A DNA stretch of 64,000 nt from Brachypterus glaber (GCA_958510825.1 OY294048.1:12851589-12915588); one strand, 5' to 3'; shown: positions 1 through 11,415, numbered from the stretch's first letter. The notes: a model not told the origin generated them from the letters alone. Numbers and translations are program-made.

Positions 1-145
1 TGTAGCAGCCTTTTGACGTAATTGGCCATTTCTGAAAAGGCTGGACGGTTCATGAAATGCTATCACTACCAAACCAACCAACCAAACCATGAACCGTCCA
101 GCCTTTTCATGAAACGGCCAACTACTTCAAAAAGCTGCGACAGTG
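1..145. repeat. Imperfect hairpin (inverted repeat)
   Basis: Two arms of about 55 bp (1-55 and 88-143) fold on each other around a CCAACC-rich loop. The inner part, AAAAGGCTGGACGGTTCATG at 36-55, is exactly complementary to 88-107. The outer part (GGCCAATT.. against TTGGCC..) is diverged. The shape suits a small non-autonomous DNA element or the end of one. The left edge may be cut by the window boundary, so its termini cannot be defined. Confidence 0.75.
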
Positions 146-910
146 TAGTAAAAGCTCATTCATATGTGTGGAAAGAGGAAAACTATTATATATTTTCTAA
201 ACTATTAACAGAATTGATGTCAAAATCTGTTTTAATAGTTTTTTTTTCATTCTCATAAATATGAAATACGCAAAGTATAAGCCTTAACCTACATCCTATG
301 ACATCCTCTTTTTTATTGCAAAACTTATTCTTAATAGATGAAGAGCTGGTAAATACTTTCAATAAGTTATTTTCTCGCGGCTGAATTTTTCATATGTAAA
401 AGGTAATTATAACTAAGGTATTTTCAAATCTCTAGGTTCTGGGTTCGATTCTTTTAGGTGCAAAAGCCCAAAAAGGTGCTGAAAACTTACTTTGATCCTG
501 TAAAGTTCAGTAGTACTTTTATAAAGACTCAAATTACCAAATTAGTGTATGTGACTAATTATGATCACCTAAATTAACGTTAGGCCATAACATATCCGAA
601 ATAAATATGTACATCATACGCAAAATTTTTTTTATAAACTAAGTTATTCATATCTGAAATTTTTCTACCTTGACATATTCACCTTATCACATATTAAAGT
701 TATCATCAACATCGAAGCATCAACACATGTTGCACCACACTCTCAACAGCTGTTAGGCGACATATTAAAATTCGTTAGCCTGTTGGATTTCCAATAAATA
801 TTAGTATTATTATTGTTATTAAAATTCGCTTTCGCTTTTGCTAAAACAACATGTTTAACGTTTATAAAAACTTACTTTTATTAACTAAATTAGGTTTTGT
901 TTATATGGTT
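146..910. other. AT-rich stretch, no gene
   Basis: No coding region or repeat family is recognised. A GGGTTCGATTCTT string near 440-452 resembles a tRNA/SINE B box, but no A box or conserved SINE body accompanies it. Confidence 0.5.
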
Positions 911-1050
911 ACATCGATGGCCTAGCGTACAAATGTAGTACCGGATGGCCTAGCGCAAAAATATGTACCGTAACCGTTACCGGTACTTAGCGCATTTGTA
1001 CGCTAGGCCATCCGGTACTTAGCACATTTGTACGCTAGGCCATCGACATG
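911..1050. repeat. Inverted repeat with doubled 30-bp units
   Basis: Each arm holds two tandem versions of a ~30-bp unit containing GATGGCCTAGCGTACAAATG (left) or its complement (right), separated by a TACCGTAACCGTTACCGGTA centre. The hairpin is near-perfect over its outer 24 bp. It is probably a small fold-back element. No protein is encoded. Confidence 0.75.
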
Positions 1051-1890
1051 ATGTCTTACAACTTACCAAGTCATATTTCTTACATTTATTACATTCAGAT
1101 TAAGCAAGTCCAAACCTGCCCTTGGCATATGACACATCTAAATTTTTGATTAAATGAGAATTTATAAGATAAATTTTTCATTAAATAAGAATTAAAAAGG
1201 AGTTGCGTTCTACTCGTGGAACCGGCAACATGTATACTTTCGGCCAGAATGTAAAAATGTGTTTGTCAAGAAAATATTAATACTTCGAAACCGTTCTAAC
1301 TATTGAAATTGCAATGGAAAGTTGGATGTTTGTCGTATATTTTCTTGGATGATTCCGGATTAGGGTTATCCACTTGTTTTTTGTGGTTATATTAAGATGA
1401 AATTTTATTTATTTGAAATGACTAGAGAGACTCACTTCAAGTCTCTAATACGTTCAAGACCGTTAACAATTTTTGTGTCACTTTAATTTAGTGTCCAAAA
1501 GGTCATTTTGAAGAAGAAGAAATAATTTAAAAAAAAAATCTTATCTCGGTTATTAAATATTTATTATTTTACTCCCTTAACACGTAAAATAATTGTGTGT
1601 ATTTATTACACAAATAGTTACTAACTATGCCCAACCTGAATGTAATAAATGTAATGTGTATGATTCGGTAAGTTAAAAATAGCTTTTATTCACAAGCATA
1701 CATAAAAACGTCATTTATATGCATTATAAAAAGTTGCAAAAATTTATCATTTTTGTTTACTTCTTTTAAAGTTAAAAAAGCTTTTCATTTTTAACCAAGG
1801 TTAGAAATGAATTCATATCTAACCTGATTTTTGACTTTTGGTTATACATCATAGACTAATAATAAGAAAAAAAAACAAGTCACTTATTAA
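1051..1890. other. AT-rich stretch, no gene
   Basis: Nothing beyond A/T-rich sequence is recognised. A short GGAACCGGCAACATG string near 1219 faintly resembles CAACCGGCAACACTG near 2788. Confidence 0.4.
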
Positions 1891-2015
1891 TATTAATTAT
1901 GTTCTAACCACATAAGAAAATTACATTTCCAACTGTCAAGATGCCAATTTGGCCTACGCTACGCTAGCATCTCTCTAGTTGGAAATGTTTCATTTTCTTA
2001 TTAGGTTAGAAATAT
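1891..2015. repeat. Hairpin element
   Basis: Arms run from about 1891 and back from about 2015: TAACCACATAAGAAAA faces TTTTCTTATTAGGTTA, and ACATTTCCAACT faces AGTTGGAAATGT. The loop carries CCTACGCTACGCTAGC. It looks like a ~125-bp MITE; the termini are not sharply defined. Confidence 0.65.
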
Positions 2016-4080
2016 AATATTTAGGGTACCTTATATCCCCACCTTTTTGGGTTTCCAGAACATGGCCATTTGGAAATATCTTAATTAGAGTATACTTTAA
2101 CTATTATAAAATAAAATTCAGTCAGGAGAAAATAAGTTTTTGAAAATTTTCACCAGCTCTATAATGGGAACCATTTGGAAGTAAAAAAATATTAGCATGC
2201 TTATGTATCTCATTTAGATACAAGTATATTATTTACCTTTTTAACGAGCGTGTCGTAATAGATGAAACGGATTCATTTTATTGTTATGCGATTTGATAGA
2301 CAAATAGTAGTTTAAAGAACAATAAACATTGCTTAAGACAAGGCAGAAGTAGGTACTGAAATGTAAAAGCAGCTTAAGAGACCATAAATTACTTCCCTTT
2401 TTCTCAAAATAGGAATAAATAATGGTTTACTCTATTTAACCGCGTTACTCCATCACGGCCAAAGAAGTTATTTCAGACCAATGTTTATGAAGGTGTCATC
2501 TTTTTGTTTGTTTACATAAACGTACGCGATACTGCTTCTGGTGTAAACATAAGTATCGCTAGTTTATCTGGTGACCAGAGCGATGTTGCGTAATTTTCAC
2601 TTTATCATTATGATAAATCTTTATACCTACATTAAAATTTTAAAAAAGTACTATACTACGACACTATAATTATGTTGGATAATGTAATATAATTAAATTT
2701 ATTAAAATTAAACTACTAGTTCATATAAAACTCAAATAAAACTAATATTTCTTAAAATTTACAATAAAATATCTAAAGCAGGTGTTGCAACCGGCAACAC
2801 TGTATTGCCTGACAAAGTTTACGATATTAGACTGTGAGTTTACACATTCTTTCTCTCTCTTTACGCGTACTTTTTTTTTTAATTAATCATTTATTTATCT
2901 TTGTTTACATTTACTAAGTTCTAAGTGTAAACAATAGTCACTCCCCACCAGCCCCTCACCGTAGTTGGTTCACGCTTCAAACAAAGCATACGGTAGATTT
3001 CATCATGTTCATTCTTGAGGTAAAAGTTCTTTGATCACGGCTTTTAGAAGAAGAATCCAGCACGAGAGTGCTTATTTTTTGCAAGTCGGAGCCGAGTAAA
3101 AAAAAAACACTCAAAGTGCACTGAAATAGGTTAGCGTAGAGGTGCTTATACTATTTTTCCTACGACCTAATACATAAACATCCAAAAAACGCAAAAAAAA
3201 TCTTAAAATTAATTTTATTAATTTGAAGTTTCGTGTTTGATGTTTACTTGTTTTCTGATATCAGATACGTAAAATCAACTGACTGTCATTTTCCGACCGC
3301 TGTCATGGGAAGGGGTGGAAAATAAGCACTAACTACTAACTAGGTAGTAGGAAAATGTTTTTTACTTTCTCATACTTTCCTCGGAGAAAAAAATATTCGA
3401 TAGCTTCTAAATGGTTTCATGACCCAGACAGCACATTTCGTCCATAAACTATAGGTCAAGTCTACTCGATTAATAACAATAAAGAATTTGGTCTTGTTCG
3501 AGAATCTTTTCTTGTAATGTATATGGGTGTTTCTACACTAATGGCCAATTTCATGTCCGGGCAGAAAAAATAATTATAATACATATTTTTTTAAAAATTT
3601 TTTTGCTTATATTGTTTAACTCGTTTATTTTTATTAAAAACATGTGATAAAATAAGGGGGTTTTGCTTCCATAGGAAAAAAAATGGAAATAGTTCGAAAA
3701 TAGTGTACTTTTTAGGTGTCCGAAATGAAAAATTTAATTTTTATCAAAGAAAACTTTTTTTTTGTTTGGTGTATTTGCGGTTTTTGATATTAAAAAGTTT
3801 GGACGCCTTTATAGAATTGAAATAAGGTGTAATACGCCCACATATTTGTCGGATAATAGATTTAAACACGAAATAGATCAATGAGCTTTTAACGCTATTT
3901 TTATGCATTTTGATCTTTTATTTACCATTACTTAAAAACTAAATATTAAATATCATTGATAGGACTGAAAATGATAACCACTTAATATAGGATTTCATTA
4001 AAAAAAAGAAGTTCCATTATATTGCATTTGGTTGGGGAGTTATAATTTTTTATGTTTTCCAACTACATGGATGTCAGTCA
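2016..4080. other. AT-rich stretch, no gene
   Basis: No coding region is recognised on either strand. It contains A- and T-runs and scattered short motifs only. Confidence 0.4.
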
Positions 4081-4083
4081 AAT

Positions 4084-4695
4084 CGTCATAGACCGTTCTG
4101 CCAATTTTTAAATTACTTTATTTATTTATTACCCATTGAAGGGAACAATCAAATCCTTATATTATTTTTAACAGTAATATTGAAAAGTACCATCGATTTA
4201 CCAACACTAAGATCAAATACTTTTATTACATTAAAAGGGGCCTTAAATTTTAAAAATCGTCATAGATCGTTCTTCCAGCATCATAGACCGTTCTGCCACA
4301 CATTTTCATTAAACAGTTTTTTTTGGAAACATATTAATTAGGTTTTTTTTACCTGTTAAGGTATTTTTGGGGTGCTGATTTCAAATCTAGTGTTAATTTT
4401 AAAAAATTCAAAATGGCGGATTAAATATGGCGGAAATTTTCTTTAAATTTAAAATTTTCTTTAAATAATAGCATTGGGGGGTTTTGAGACCGTTAAAAAT
4501 AAATATTCCTGATAATAATAATATAAAATTCAAAATGGCGGACTCAAGAGGCCGAATTTAAGATTACGAATGATTAAAAACGATTTTTTACTACAATAAA
4601 TAAAATCCCACGAAATTAATTTGGGAACAACTAAAAAAAATAAATTATATCAATGCATTAACGTTCAAAATGGCGAATTCAAGATGGCGTATTAT
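4084..4695. repeat. Short recurrent motifs (CATAGACCGTTCTGCC and AAAATGGCGGA)
   Basis: CATAGACCGTTCTGCC-like strings occur near 4088, 4260 (mutated) and 4281. TTCAAAATGGCGGA-like strings occur near 4408, 4531 and 4665. The spacing is irregular, so this is not a clean tandem array; it may be a decayed repeat. Confidence 0.45.
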
Positions 4696-5319
4696 AAAAT
4701 AAATATACAGGGTGTATACGGTCTTCTGCCTTAATTATTAAAAATAAAAATAATAAAAAATTTTCACTACAAACCAAGTTTTTAAATATTTCTTTATTTA
4801 AAACAATAAACCTGAACCCATATCAATATTAATAAATCTTTGGCTTTTAATTAGGAGCCGTCCTTTTTTAATAAGCCACAAAAAATCCTTTAGTTTGATA
4901 CCATCTTTAAAAAAAAAAATAATCAGTAAGTCATAAACACAGTCCAGCAGCCATTTTTGTTTTCTTGCAAACAAATGTAATATAATGTAACCTAAACAAA
5001 TCTTTTACTTGATATTTTTTAAAAATTATTTTGCCATAAAAAATTACGTCTGACAGCCGACAACCAAATTTAATATTCAATTACCTACGAAAAATTTCCT
5101 TTAATTTGATACCCAACTTGACACCTTTTAAAAATTTTAATTTTTTCGTCATAAACAAATGACACCTAGCAGCCGCCATTTTGCTTTTTTTGCAACCTTA
5201 ATGTCGCCCAGAATATTTCCCAAATAAGATAAACCTTAATCAAAATCGTCGATATCGGAGCGTTTGGCTTCAGGAGATAATATATTTTCGAAATAGTGTC
5301 TGTTCTTTGCATTTACAAA
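4696..5319. other. AT-rich stretch with a MITE-like end
   Basis: A TACAGGGTGTATACGG string at about 4708 matches the terminus style of the TA-targeted fold-backs elsewhere in the window. Its partner terminus is not visible. The remainder is A/T-rich with no gene. Confidence 0.35.
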
Positions 5320-5436
5320 CCGTAAAGACCATTTTTTAGATTTTAAGCTTTCACGGCCATTAAGATATAAAGAACTTTCACTTTCGGGTTTAGACCGTGT
5401 TAATGGATTTTCACTTTCCGACGTTTCGTCTCTTCT
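5320..5436 (-). mobile_element. Inverted terminal fragment of a Penelope-like element
   Basis: On the minus strand this segment repeats the string found downstream of the GIY-YIG frame: AGAGACGAAACGTCGGAAAG and the following GTGAAAATCCATTA at 5401-5433 are the reverse complement of 5942-5975. A short direct match, CGTAAAGACCATTTT, occurs at about 5330 and again near 5979. Penelope-like elements are known to carry partial or inverted terminal repeats through template switching. This explains the arrangement, but it is an inference here. Confidence 0.7.
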
Positions 5437-5877
5437 TTGAAGAAGTCAAATATTAAGCCTATATTTCGGTCCAACCAAAAATTAGGTCAATGTTTGACTT
5501 CAACAAAAGACAAAATACCCCTGAGTTCAGAAGGCGTATATAAAATACCCTGCTCCTGTGGTACGGTTTACATAGGTGAAACTAAGAGAAAAATTTCTAC
5601 AAGACTTCAAGAGCATGAGCGCAATATAAGAAAGAAACAAATTTCCTTATCGGCAGTAGCCGAACATGTACATGAAACAGGTCATAAAATCAATTTGTCT
5701 GAAACAAAACAAATATTAACAGAAAACAGAAAAATGCCAAGGAAGATACGGGAATCGATAGAAATCATCAAGCATCCTAACAATATCAATCGGGACACTG
5801 GTTACCACTTACCTGCAATATGGAAGTCTTTGATAGGAAAAACCTCGTCACGGGTGAATAACCACAACTCGTCATAA
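5437..5877 (+). pseudogene. Penelope-like element, C-terminal GIY-YIG endonuclease fragment
   Basis: The 146-residue open frame is the carboxy end of a Penelope-like retroelement polyprotein. The full protein couples a reverse transcriptase to a GIY-YIG endonuclease that nicks the target DNA. Residues 33-60 carry the diagnostic GVYKIPCSCGTVYIGETKR segment. It includes the CxC-G-x-x-YIGET pattern typical of the Penelope subfamily, the catalytic R of ISTRLQEHE and a following H-x-x-x-TGH element (AEHVHETGH). The last ~40 residues (IRESIEIIKHPNNINRDTGYHLPAIW) match the usual tail of these proteins. No reverse transcriptase lies upstream: the frame runs straight into an inverted copy of the element's own 3' sequence, so the copy is 5'-truncated and rearranged. 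The nominal Met is simply the first ATG in the relic. The domain call is firm; activity is improbable. Confidence 0.9.
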
Positions 5878-6010
5878 ATAGTGACACAAGTTGATTCGAA
5901 ACTTAGTTTCAGATTAATCCCTGAAGATGTCTCTAGTAGTAAGAGACGAAACGTCGGAAAGTGAAAATCCATTAACACGTAAAGACCATTTTCTTTCATT
6001 TTTAATTGAT
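5878..6010 (+). mobile_element. 3' terminal region of the Penelope-like element
   Basis: Non-coding sequence directly after the GIY-YIG stop. It contains the hammerhead-like motif (5918-5958) and the GTGAAAATCCATTA string that also appears inverted upstream. The element probably ends within AAAGACCATTTTCTTTC, near 6000. Confidence 0.7.
5918..5958 (+). ncRNA. Hammerhead-ribozyme-like motif
   Basis: The order matches a minimal hammerhead: stem I strand TCC (5918-5920); core CTGAAGA (5921-5927); stem II GTCTCT/AGAGAC (5929-5934 with 5942-5947, six perfect pairs, loop AGTAGTA); core GAAA (5948-5951); a one-pair stem III (C5952-G5953) leading to the GTC cleavage triplet; and stem I partner GGA (5956-5958). 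Penelope-like elements are known to carry such ribozymes in their terminal repeats. Stem III is extremely short, so activity as a monomer is uncertain. Confidence 0.75.
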
Positions 6011-6171
6011 TTTGGTTATTTAGTGATAAAAAAAGTTACTGGACAAAAATCGTTTTTTTTACTCATTACTGTAGAAATACCCATATATCACCTCAGAAAC
6101 ATTCGGTAAAAATATAAAAGCCTTGAAAAAAGTCTCGTGAGGCTCTGTCTCGATTGTTTCATACCTTTTTT

Positions 6172-6882
6172 TAAGACTGGGCATCCAAACTCTATTTACC
6201 CAACGATTTTCTCTAAAACTTAAAGAGATAATCAATTTCTGCGAAAACCGTCTTAAATAAAACAACAAGCTATCTTTTAGCATATATTTGATACTTTCAG
6301 CTCTTAAATTGTGGGCAGAGGGCTAAGGTGGCATTTTTTTAAATGGAAAGGGGGGTCGTGTAATACTTCATTTTAAAGCTTATTGAATTCTCCATTTAAC
6401 CATATATTTTTTAAGCAATTTTTTTGGGTTTAAAATAGGGTTGAAAGTGGGTATTTTTGTCAAAATTAAAATTAAAAAATCAAACAGTTTTTTAAAAGTT
6501 ACTAATTGCATGATGAAAAAACGTAAATTATACTTTTAAACTAATTTTAATTGACATAAATAAAAATTTACAAAAAAAAATCGCATTTTTAGCACAAAAA
6601 AAATAAAGAATCAAAACCTTAAAAAAAATGTTTAAAAAATTAAAAAATATACAGTCCAATAGAGAATTTTATTTGCTTTATAATTATGTATCACACGACC
6701 CCCGTTTCCATTAAAAAAAACTCCCTCCCTTACCCACCTGACATATTTTAAGAGCTGAAAGTATCAAATATATGCTAAAAGATAGTTTTAGTTGTCTAAT
6801 TTAAGATGGTTTTCGCAGAACTTGATTATCTCTTTTAGTTTTCGAGAAAATTTCTGGGTAAACTGAGTTGGGACACCCGGTA
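6172..6882. mobile_element. Long fold-back element, TACCGGGTGTCCC ends
   Basis: A ~710-bp palindrome. The right end ..GAGTTGGGACACCCGGTA (to 6882) pairs with a diverged left end beginning near 6172. Inward, ATATTTGATACTTTCAGCTC and GGGGTCGTGTAATAC face their complements at 6655-6790. Ends abutting TA suggest a Tc1/mariner-type non-autonomous element. The core recurs at 13.4, 26.5, 58.2 and 61.7 kb. Open frames on both strands here are by-products of the palindrome. Confidence 0.8.
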
Positions 6883-7614
6883 TAATGGTGTTTTCCCTGA
6901 AAATACTACTAAAGTGGCATTGGTGTACAAGAGGGTTGTTTGTTTCTTCTGGTAAACTGATTTTAACCATTTTTATACGGAATATTCACAATTTTCTTCA
7001 GACTAGACCAAGAATATTGACTAGACTAGACTTAGTACTTTTAACTGTCAAAAAGAACCCAGTAAAAAAATCGTAAAAAAAAATCTCTGGGTTGCTCTAC
7101 TGCTTGATCAATTTAATGGTTTATTTTAAAGTCTCGATTTTATGTAGGAAGTCAACATGCAACAGTCGCTGATTCCCATTTATTTATCGCAGATTATTAT
7201 CTTTGACACCGAAGAAGCGTCTGTCTATTTTGCAACAACCACAAATAAGTGCATCTATACTATAGATTATATAGCTATAGCATAACGTAAATCGCAGGTA
7301 GGTTTATTTTTATGCAAACTGCTTTCTAGATCTTTAAAAAAAAAATTAAAAAGAATCAGATATCTGATTCTTTTTCATATGCTGTTCAACAGTTATGTCA
7401 CCGACCTGGAGATAGGAGGTCAAGCACAAATGCCGCGATGGGGGGGTAGAGGCATTTAGTTGGAAAAATGTTGGGGGGGGCAATAAAACTCCCTCGCGGC
7501 ATCCATGAGGTCAAGCTGTCAAATGTTCCAATTATACGTAAGGAAATGGTGACATTGCAATAGGGAAAGCTACAAAAAACTTTTTATAAGTTATAAATTA
7601 TATCATATTTCTTA
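6883..7614. other. AT-rich spacer with two small palindromes
   Basis: No gene. 7348-7375 is a perfect 28-bp palindrome centred on GATATC, next to a GATAGGAGGTCAAG stretch. 7430-7500 has GCCGCGATGGGGGG facing CCCTCGCGGC, a short G/C-rich hairpin. Confidence 0.6.
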
Positions 7615-7990
7615 TCAGATTTAGTATCAGCGACCTCAAAACCCTCTATACTTATACAATATTTAATAATAATATTGTGCATTTCCTTGGGAGTGGAGAT
7701 AATTTTTATTATGCGATTCAGTTTCAGCGACTTCAAAAAAAACTATGTACCAATTTTTATGAAAATAATGTAAATATTTGTGATTTCTCCCACATTTCCC
7801 CCTTGGCCCACCCTAATTTTAAGCAATAACTATCTTAAATAAGAACATCAATGCAAAATTTCAAGTCTCTAGCTCAAAGCGCTCTTAGGGTGCTTAGGAA
7901 CAGAACGAAATTCCGACTTTTTTTGCTTGAAATCGATTTTTATCTAAGCAAAATAAGCAAAAAAATGAAAATTTTTGCACGAATACAAGG
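7615..7990. repeat. Diverged dispersed repeat, two units
   Basis: Two diverged copies of a CAGATTCAGTTTCAGCGACC-like unit, each followed by AAAACCC.. and ..CCAATTTT.ATGAAA, lie at about 7615 and 7712. Then comes ATGAAAATTTTTGCACGAA near 7964. The same units form the longer tandem array at 53060-53625, which ends with the same GCACGAA string, so these are two copies of one family. Confidence 0.6.
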
Positions 7991-7997
7991 CTTTCCC

Positions 7998-8900
7998 AAA
8001 TCCATAAATTTGGGAGCCAGTCTTTACCTCGAAAAAATTTACCTCGAAAGCAAATACTTCGAAAAAAATACCTCGAAGAAATTTACCTCGAAAGGGCATT
8101 ACCTCGAAAAGACGTTACCTCGAAAAAATTTACGTCGAAAGTACATTACTTCGAAAGATTTTACCTCGAACGGCTTTTACCTCGAAAAGGGCTTTTTTAA
8201 TTTTGAATCTGTTTCTTTGCTTTTATTGTATATTGTAGTATTTTTGCTCATATTTTATCATTTATTGATTAAATTTTAATTTACGGGCATTTATTAGCTT
8301 TTAGTTTTAGTAAATAATTAAAAATTAATCGATCAACGATCGAGAGTTCCCGAAAGATAAATTATCGGTGTATAAAAACTTTGTATATTAAAGATCGTGC
8401 GTACAAAGGCAGTTTTTTTTGGAAAGGAAAATATGGTGAAATTGCTTGCAAAGGAATAACATTTGTGGTAAATTATTTATTTTGTTTTATATTATAAAAA
8501 ATGTTGCTGTAGATTGACAGCTTTTTGATTATTTGTGATTTCAAATACTTTCTTTTTGTATATGTCAATATTATTGCTTTAAATAACTGATAAATAATAA
8601 TAAATGTATTGCTTCTTTTTCTAAAAAAAAAATGTTTGTTTTTGTTTTTTTATAATTTTTAAAAAATTATGTATTTTAGAGGTAATTTTTTATGCGAGGT
8701 AATGCCGTTCGAGGTATTTTCTTTCGAGGTACTGTCCTTTCGAGGTAATTTTCCTGTGAGGTAATGGACTTTCGAGGTAATCTTTTTCGAGGTAACGGTG
8801 TTCGAGGTAATTTTTTTCGAGGTAAAAATTTTCGAGGTAATTATTTGCGACGTAAATTTTTTCGAGGTAAAGACCCCTACCCCATAAATTTATAGAGCGT
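7998..8900. mobile_element. Fold-back built from degenerate CTCGAA minirepeats
   Basis: The left arm (8023-8190) has about eleven units of TTACCTCGAAAannnn at 15-16 bp spacing. The right arm (8678-8871) has about twelve units of the reverse complement (TTTCGAGGTAA). A ~490-bp AT-rich centre separates them. Flanks CATAAATTTGGGA and CCCCATAAATTT are also inverted, so the array sits inside a larger inverted-repeat element. Frames with YLEK/TSKD-like repeats on both strands merely translate the minirepeats. No superfamily can be assigned. Confidence 0.75.
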
Positions 8901-8912
8901 TGGTATTCAATA

Positions 8913-10078
8913 TACACGGTGTATTTGAAATAGCGTCGGAAATGATTCTACATCATAAAATATGACAAAAAGTTCCTATAAACATATGTCTAAAAATGCG
9001 TCATAAGGGAGCTACGCCGCTTTGAAACTGGCTAAAAAAATCGGTTTTTATTTAATAACTCAGGAACCCTTTGAGATATATCAACGAGGTTTTGCACGTC
9101 AACTAATCCTACCAAGGCCCGTTTTTATGTGTCATTTTCATGTACTTATTTCAACCAGGGGTGTGCGAAACGGGGGGGGCTTATCAGTTTTTTGTCCCAA
9201 ACTTGTTTCTGTGTAACTTTTTTGCAATTTTATTTTTGAAATAAGATTTCTCAGGTCAAAATACATAAAAAAGGTACTCTTGTTGTAATACTGTAGGATT
9301 AACCGTTTTCGAGAAAAATTCATTTGAAGGTGAAATTCTACGGTTCGAGGACGAAAAATTAAATACTAAAATGTTGAAAACCAAAATTTTAATGATGCAG
9401 GGCGAATGTACATTAAAAACTAAGAAAAAACCTTATATACAGGTACTTCCAAAAATCAATCCTAATGGAGCTATGGTCTCCTAAATATGCACCATTTTTA
9501 AAGGGTTATGGTAGCTTTAAAAGCGTTTTTCGACTTACATGTATGGAAACTTTTTTTCTTAGTTTTTGATGTAGAATAACATTGCATCATTAAAATTTTG
9601 GATTTCGACATTTTAGTATTTAATTTTTCGTCCTCGAACCGTGAAATTTCACTTTCAAATGAACTTTTCTCGAAAACGGTTAATCCTACAGTATTACAAC
9701 AAGAGTACCTTTTTTATGTATTTTGACCTGAGGAATCATATTTCAAAAATAAAATTGTAAAAAAGTTACACAGAAAAAAGTTTTGGACAAAAAACTGATA
9801 AGGCCCCCCCGTTTCGCACACCCCTGGTTTAAATAAGTACGTGAAAATGACATACAAGATGGGCCTTATTAGGATTAATTCACGTGCAAAACCTCGTTAA
9901 CATATCTCAAAGGGTTCCTGAGTTATTAAATAAAAACCGATTTTTTTAGCCAATTTCAAAGGGGAGTAGCTCCCTCATGACGCATTTTTAGACATATGGT
10001 TATAGGAACTATTTATCATATTTTATCATGTAGAATCACCTGTTAAAATTTCCTACGCTATTTCAAATACACCCTGTA
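8913..10078 (+). mobile_element. Fold-back element FB1, copy 1 (TA|CAGGGTGTATTTG ends)
   Basis: A complete ~1.16-kb palindrome. TACACGGTGTATTTGAAATA at the left faces TTTCAAATACACCCTGTA at the right, and the arms match nearly to a centre around 9500. Both ends abut TA, consistent with a Tc1/mariner-type target duplication. A second full copy in reverse orientation lies at 38380-39556. Open frames at 9022-9323 and their equivalents in copy 2 come from arm sequence and are not conserved as proteins. Confidence 0.9.
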
Positions 10079-11249
10079 GAAGCATAAAGTAGTTCTCAGT
10101 TTATAACTTGTCGATTTAATTCTATGTTAGTTTATAAAAGTTATGCAAGTTTATATAGGTACAAATTTGTAAAAGAAGATGGATAATGATCAAACTATGA
10201 AATAATCTTCTTTTCTGAAGAAAGATTTATTAAACGTATGATTGTATAGTACACTAAACTATAAGACAGTGGCTTCCTAAAAGTATTCACTCGATCCAAG
10301 GGCGCCCGCAGGATTTTGATAAAGGGTGGGTTTACAAAAGTATCCATAAAAAGTTTTGGATAAATTGCCCCAAGGTTTGTTTATGGAAGGGGATAAGATG
10401 GAACAGATTAAGTCAATTTTGACTTTTTAAGGTTACAGCAAGGCCGTTTGTTGATGATCACAATCCTGTGCAAAACCCTTTTTATTTATTTCTAATAGAC
10501 CATAAAAAATTAAATCTGGAAAGACGATTCTTTTTACAAAAAATGGCTGTGCGCCACCTCATAAATGTTTTAAAAAATTCTGAAAAATTAGGGTGGTAAT
10601 CCCTAATGAACAACTTTGGGGAATAAGATCTTTAAAATGAAAAAAAAAGTCAGAACTCTGGGCACCCTAGTATACATTAAAGATTTTGGATATGCTTCAT
10701 ATTAAATTAATTAAAATAATTAATTAGCAAAAAAATTCGTCCTTGTCAAATATATATATTTTGTTTTTTGAAAACCCTTTAAAATAAACTGTGAACGCAA
10801 ATCCGCCACTGCAAATATATTTAGGTAATAATTAGTTAATCAGGAGTAGGTAATTTACAAAATTCATTCCATGAGTTTAAAATAACTATTAGGAGTAATT
10901 TATTTAATAATTGTTTAGAATCATTAAACAATATTGTATCAAGGCTTTGTTTTAGTCTCATAATTATTTTAATACGAGTACACACCAAGCTCAGGGTTAT
11001 TAACGTTTTTTTGGAAGAGAAGGCAGGACAAGAATTTCCCTAAAAAAAAGGTCCTTGCCTTTACCCCTAGAGAAAACTTTGACGACTAAAAGAAAGTCAT
11101 CGCCTCTGCAAATTACCCAACTGTGCCGCTCAAGAAGAAAAGAGGTCTAAAAGTCCAGCCTGCGCAAGATTATTTTGTGACAGAACGGGGCAGCGAAATG
11201 ACGTAACGCAATTTATCTGACCTTGCGCAGTACGCATCTCTGTCAGCTA
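10079..11249. other. AT-rich stretch, no gene
   Basis: No coding region recognised. A TTTAAAATGA..AGTCAGAACTCTG-type stretch and A-runs are present. No inverted repeat or target duplication could be defined. Confidence 0.4.
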
Positions 11250-11415
11250 TGAAATACTGTCGGTCATAAAACAATTCGTCACCCCAGTATTTATTTGTCG
11301 TATCTCCAAAAATCCCCCAGTAAAAATCTCAAAATGTCCGAAAATAGAGATATCGCAAACCAATACTGGGCTGACGAATTATTAGTAGTTTGTTTATATG
11401 GTCAGTACTGTCAGA
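11250..11415. repeat. Hairpin element
   Basis: AATTCGTCACCCCAGTATTT (11273-11292) faces AATACTGGGCTGACGAATT (11362-11380). Outer sequence (GTCGGTCATAAAAC against GTTTGTTTATATGGTCAG) continues the fold. It is a small non-autonomous element or the palindromic tip of one. Confidence 0.65.

Noticed and set aside
5802..6283. Frames overlapping the Penelope 3' region and the next element
   Set aside because: They are out of frame with the GIY-YIG coding sequence and cross the ribozyme motif and fold-back arm.
7851..8917. CRISPR-like array (short regularly spaced repeats)
   Set aside because: The repeats are degenerate, 15-16 bp apart with no true spacers, and inverted in two arms of one fold-back in a eukaryotic context.
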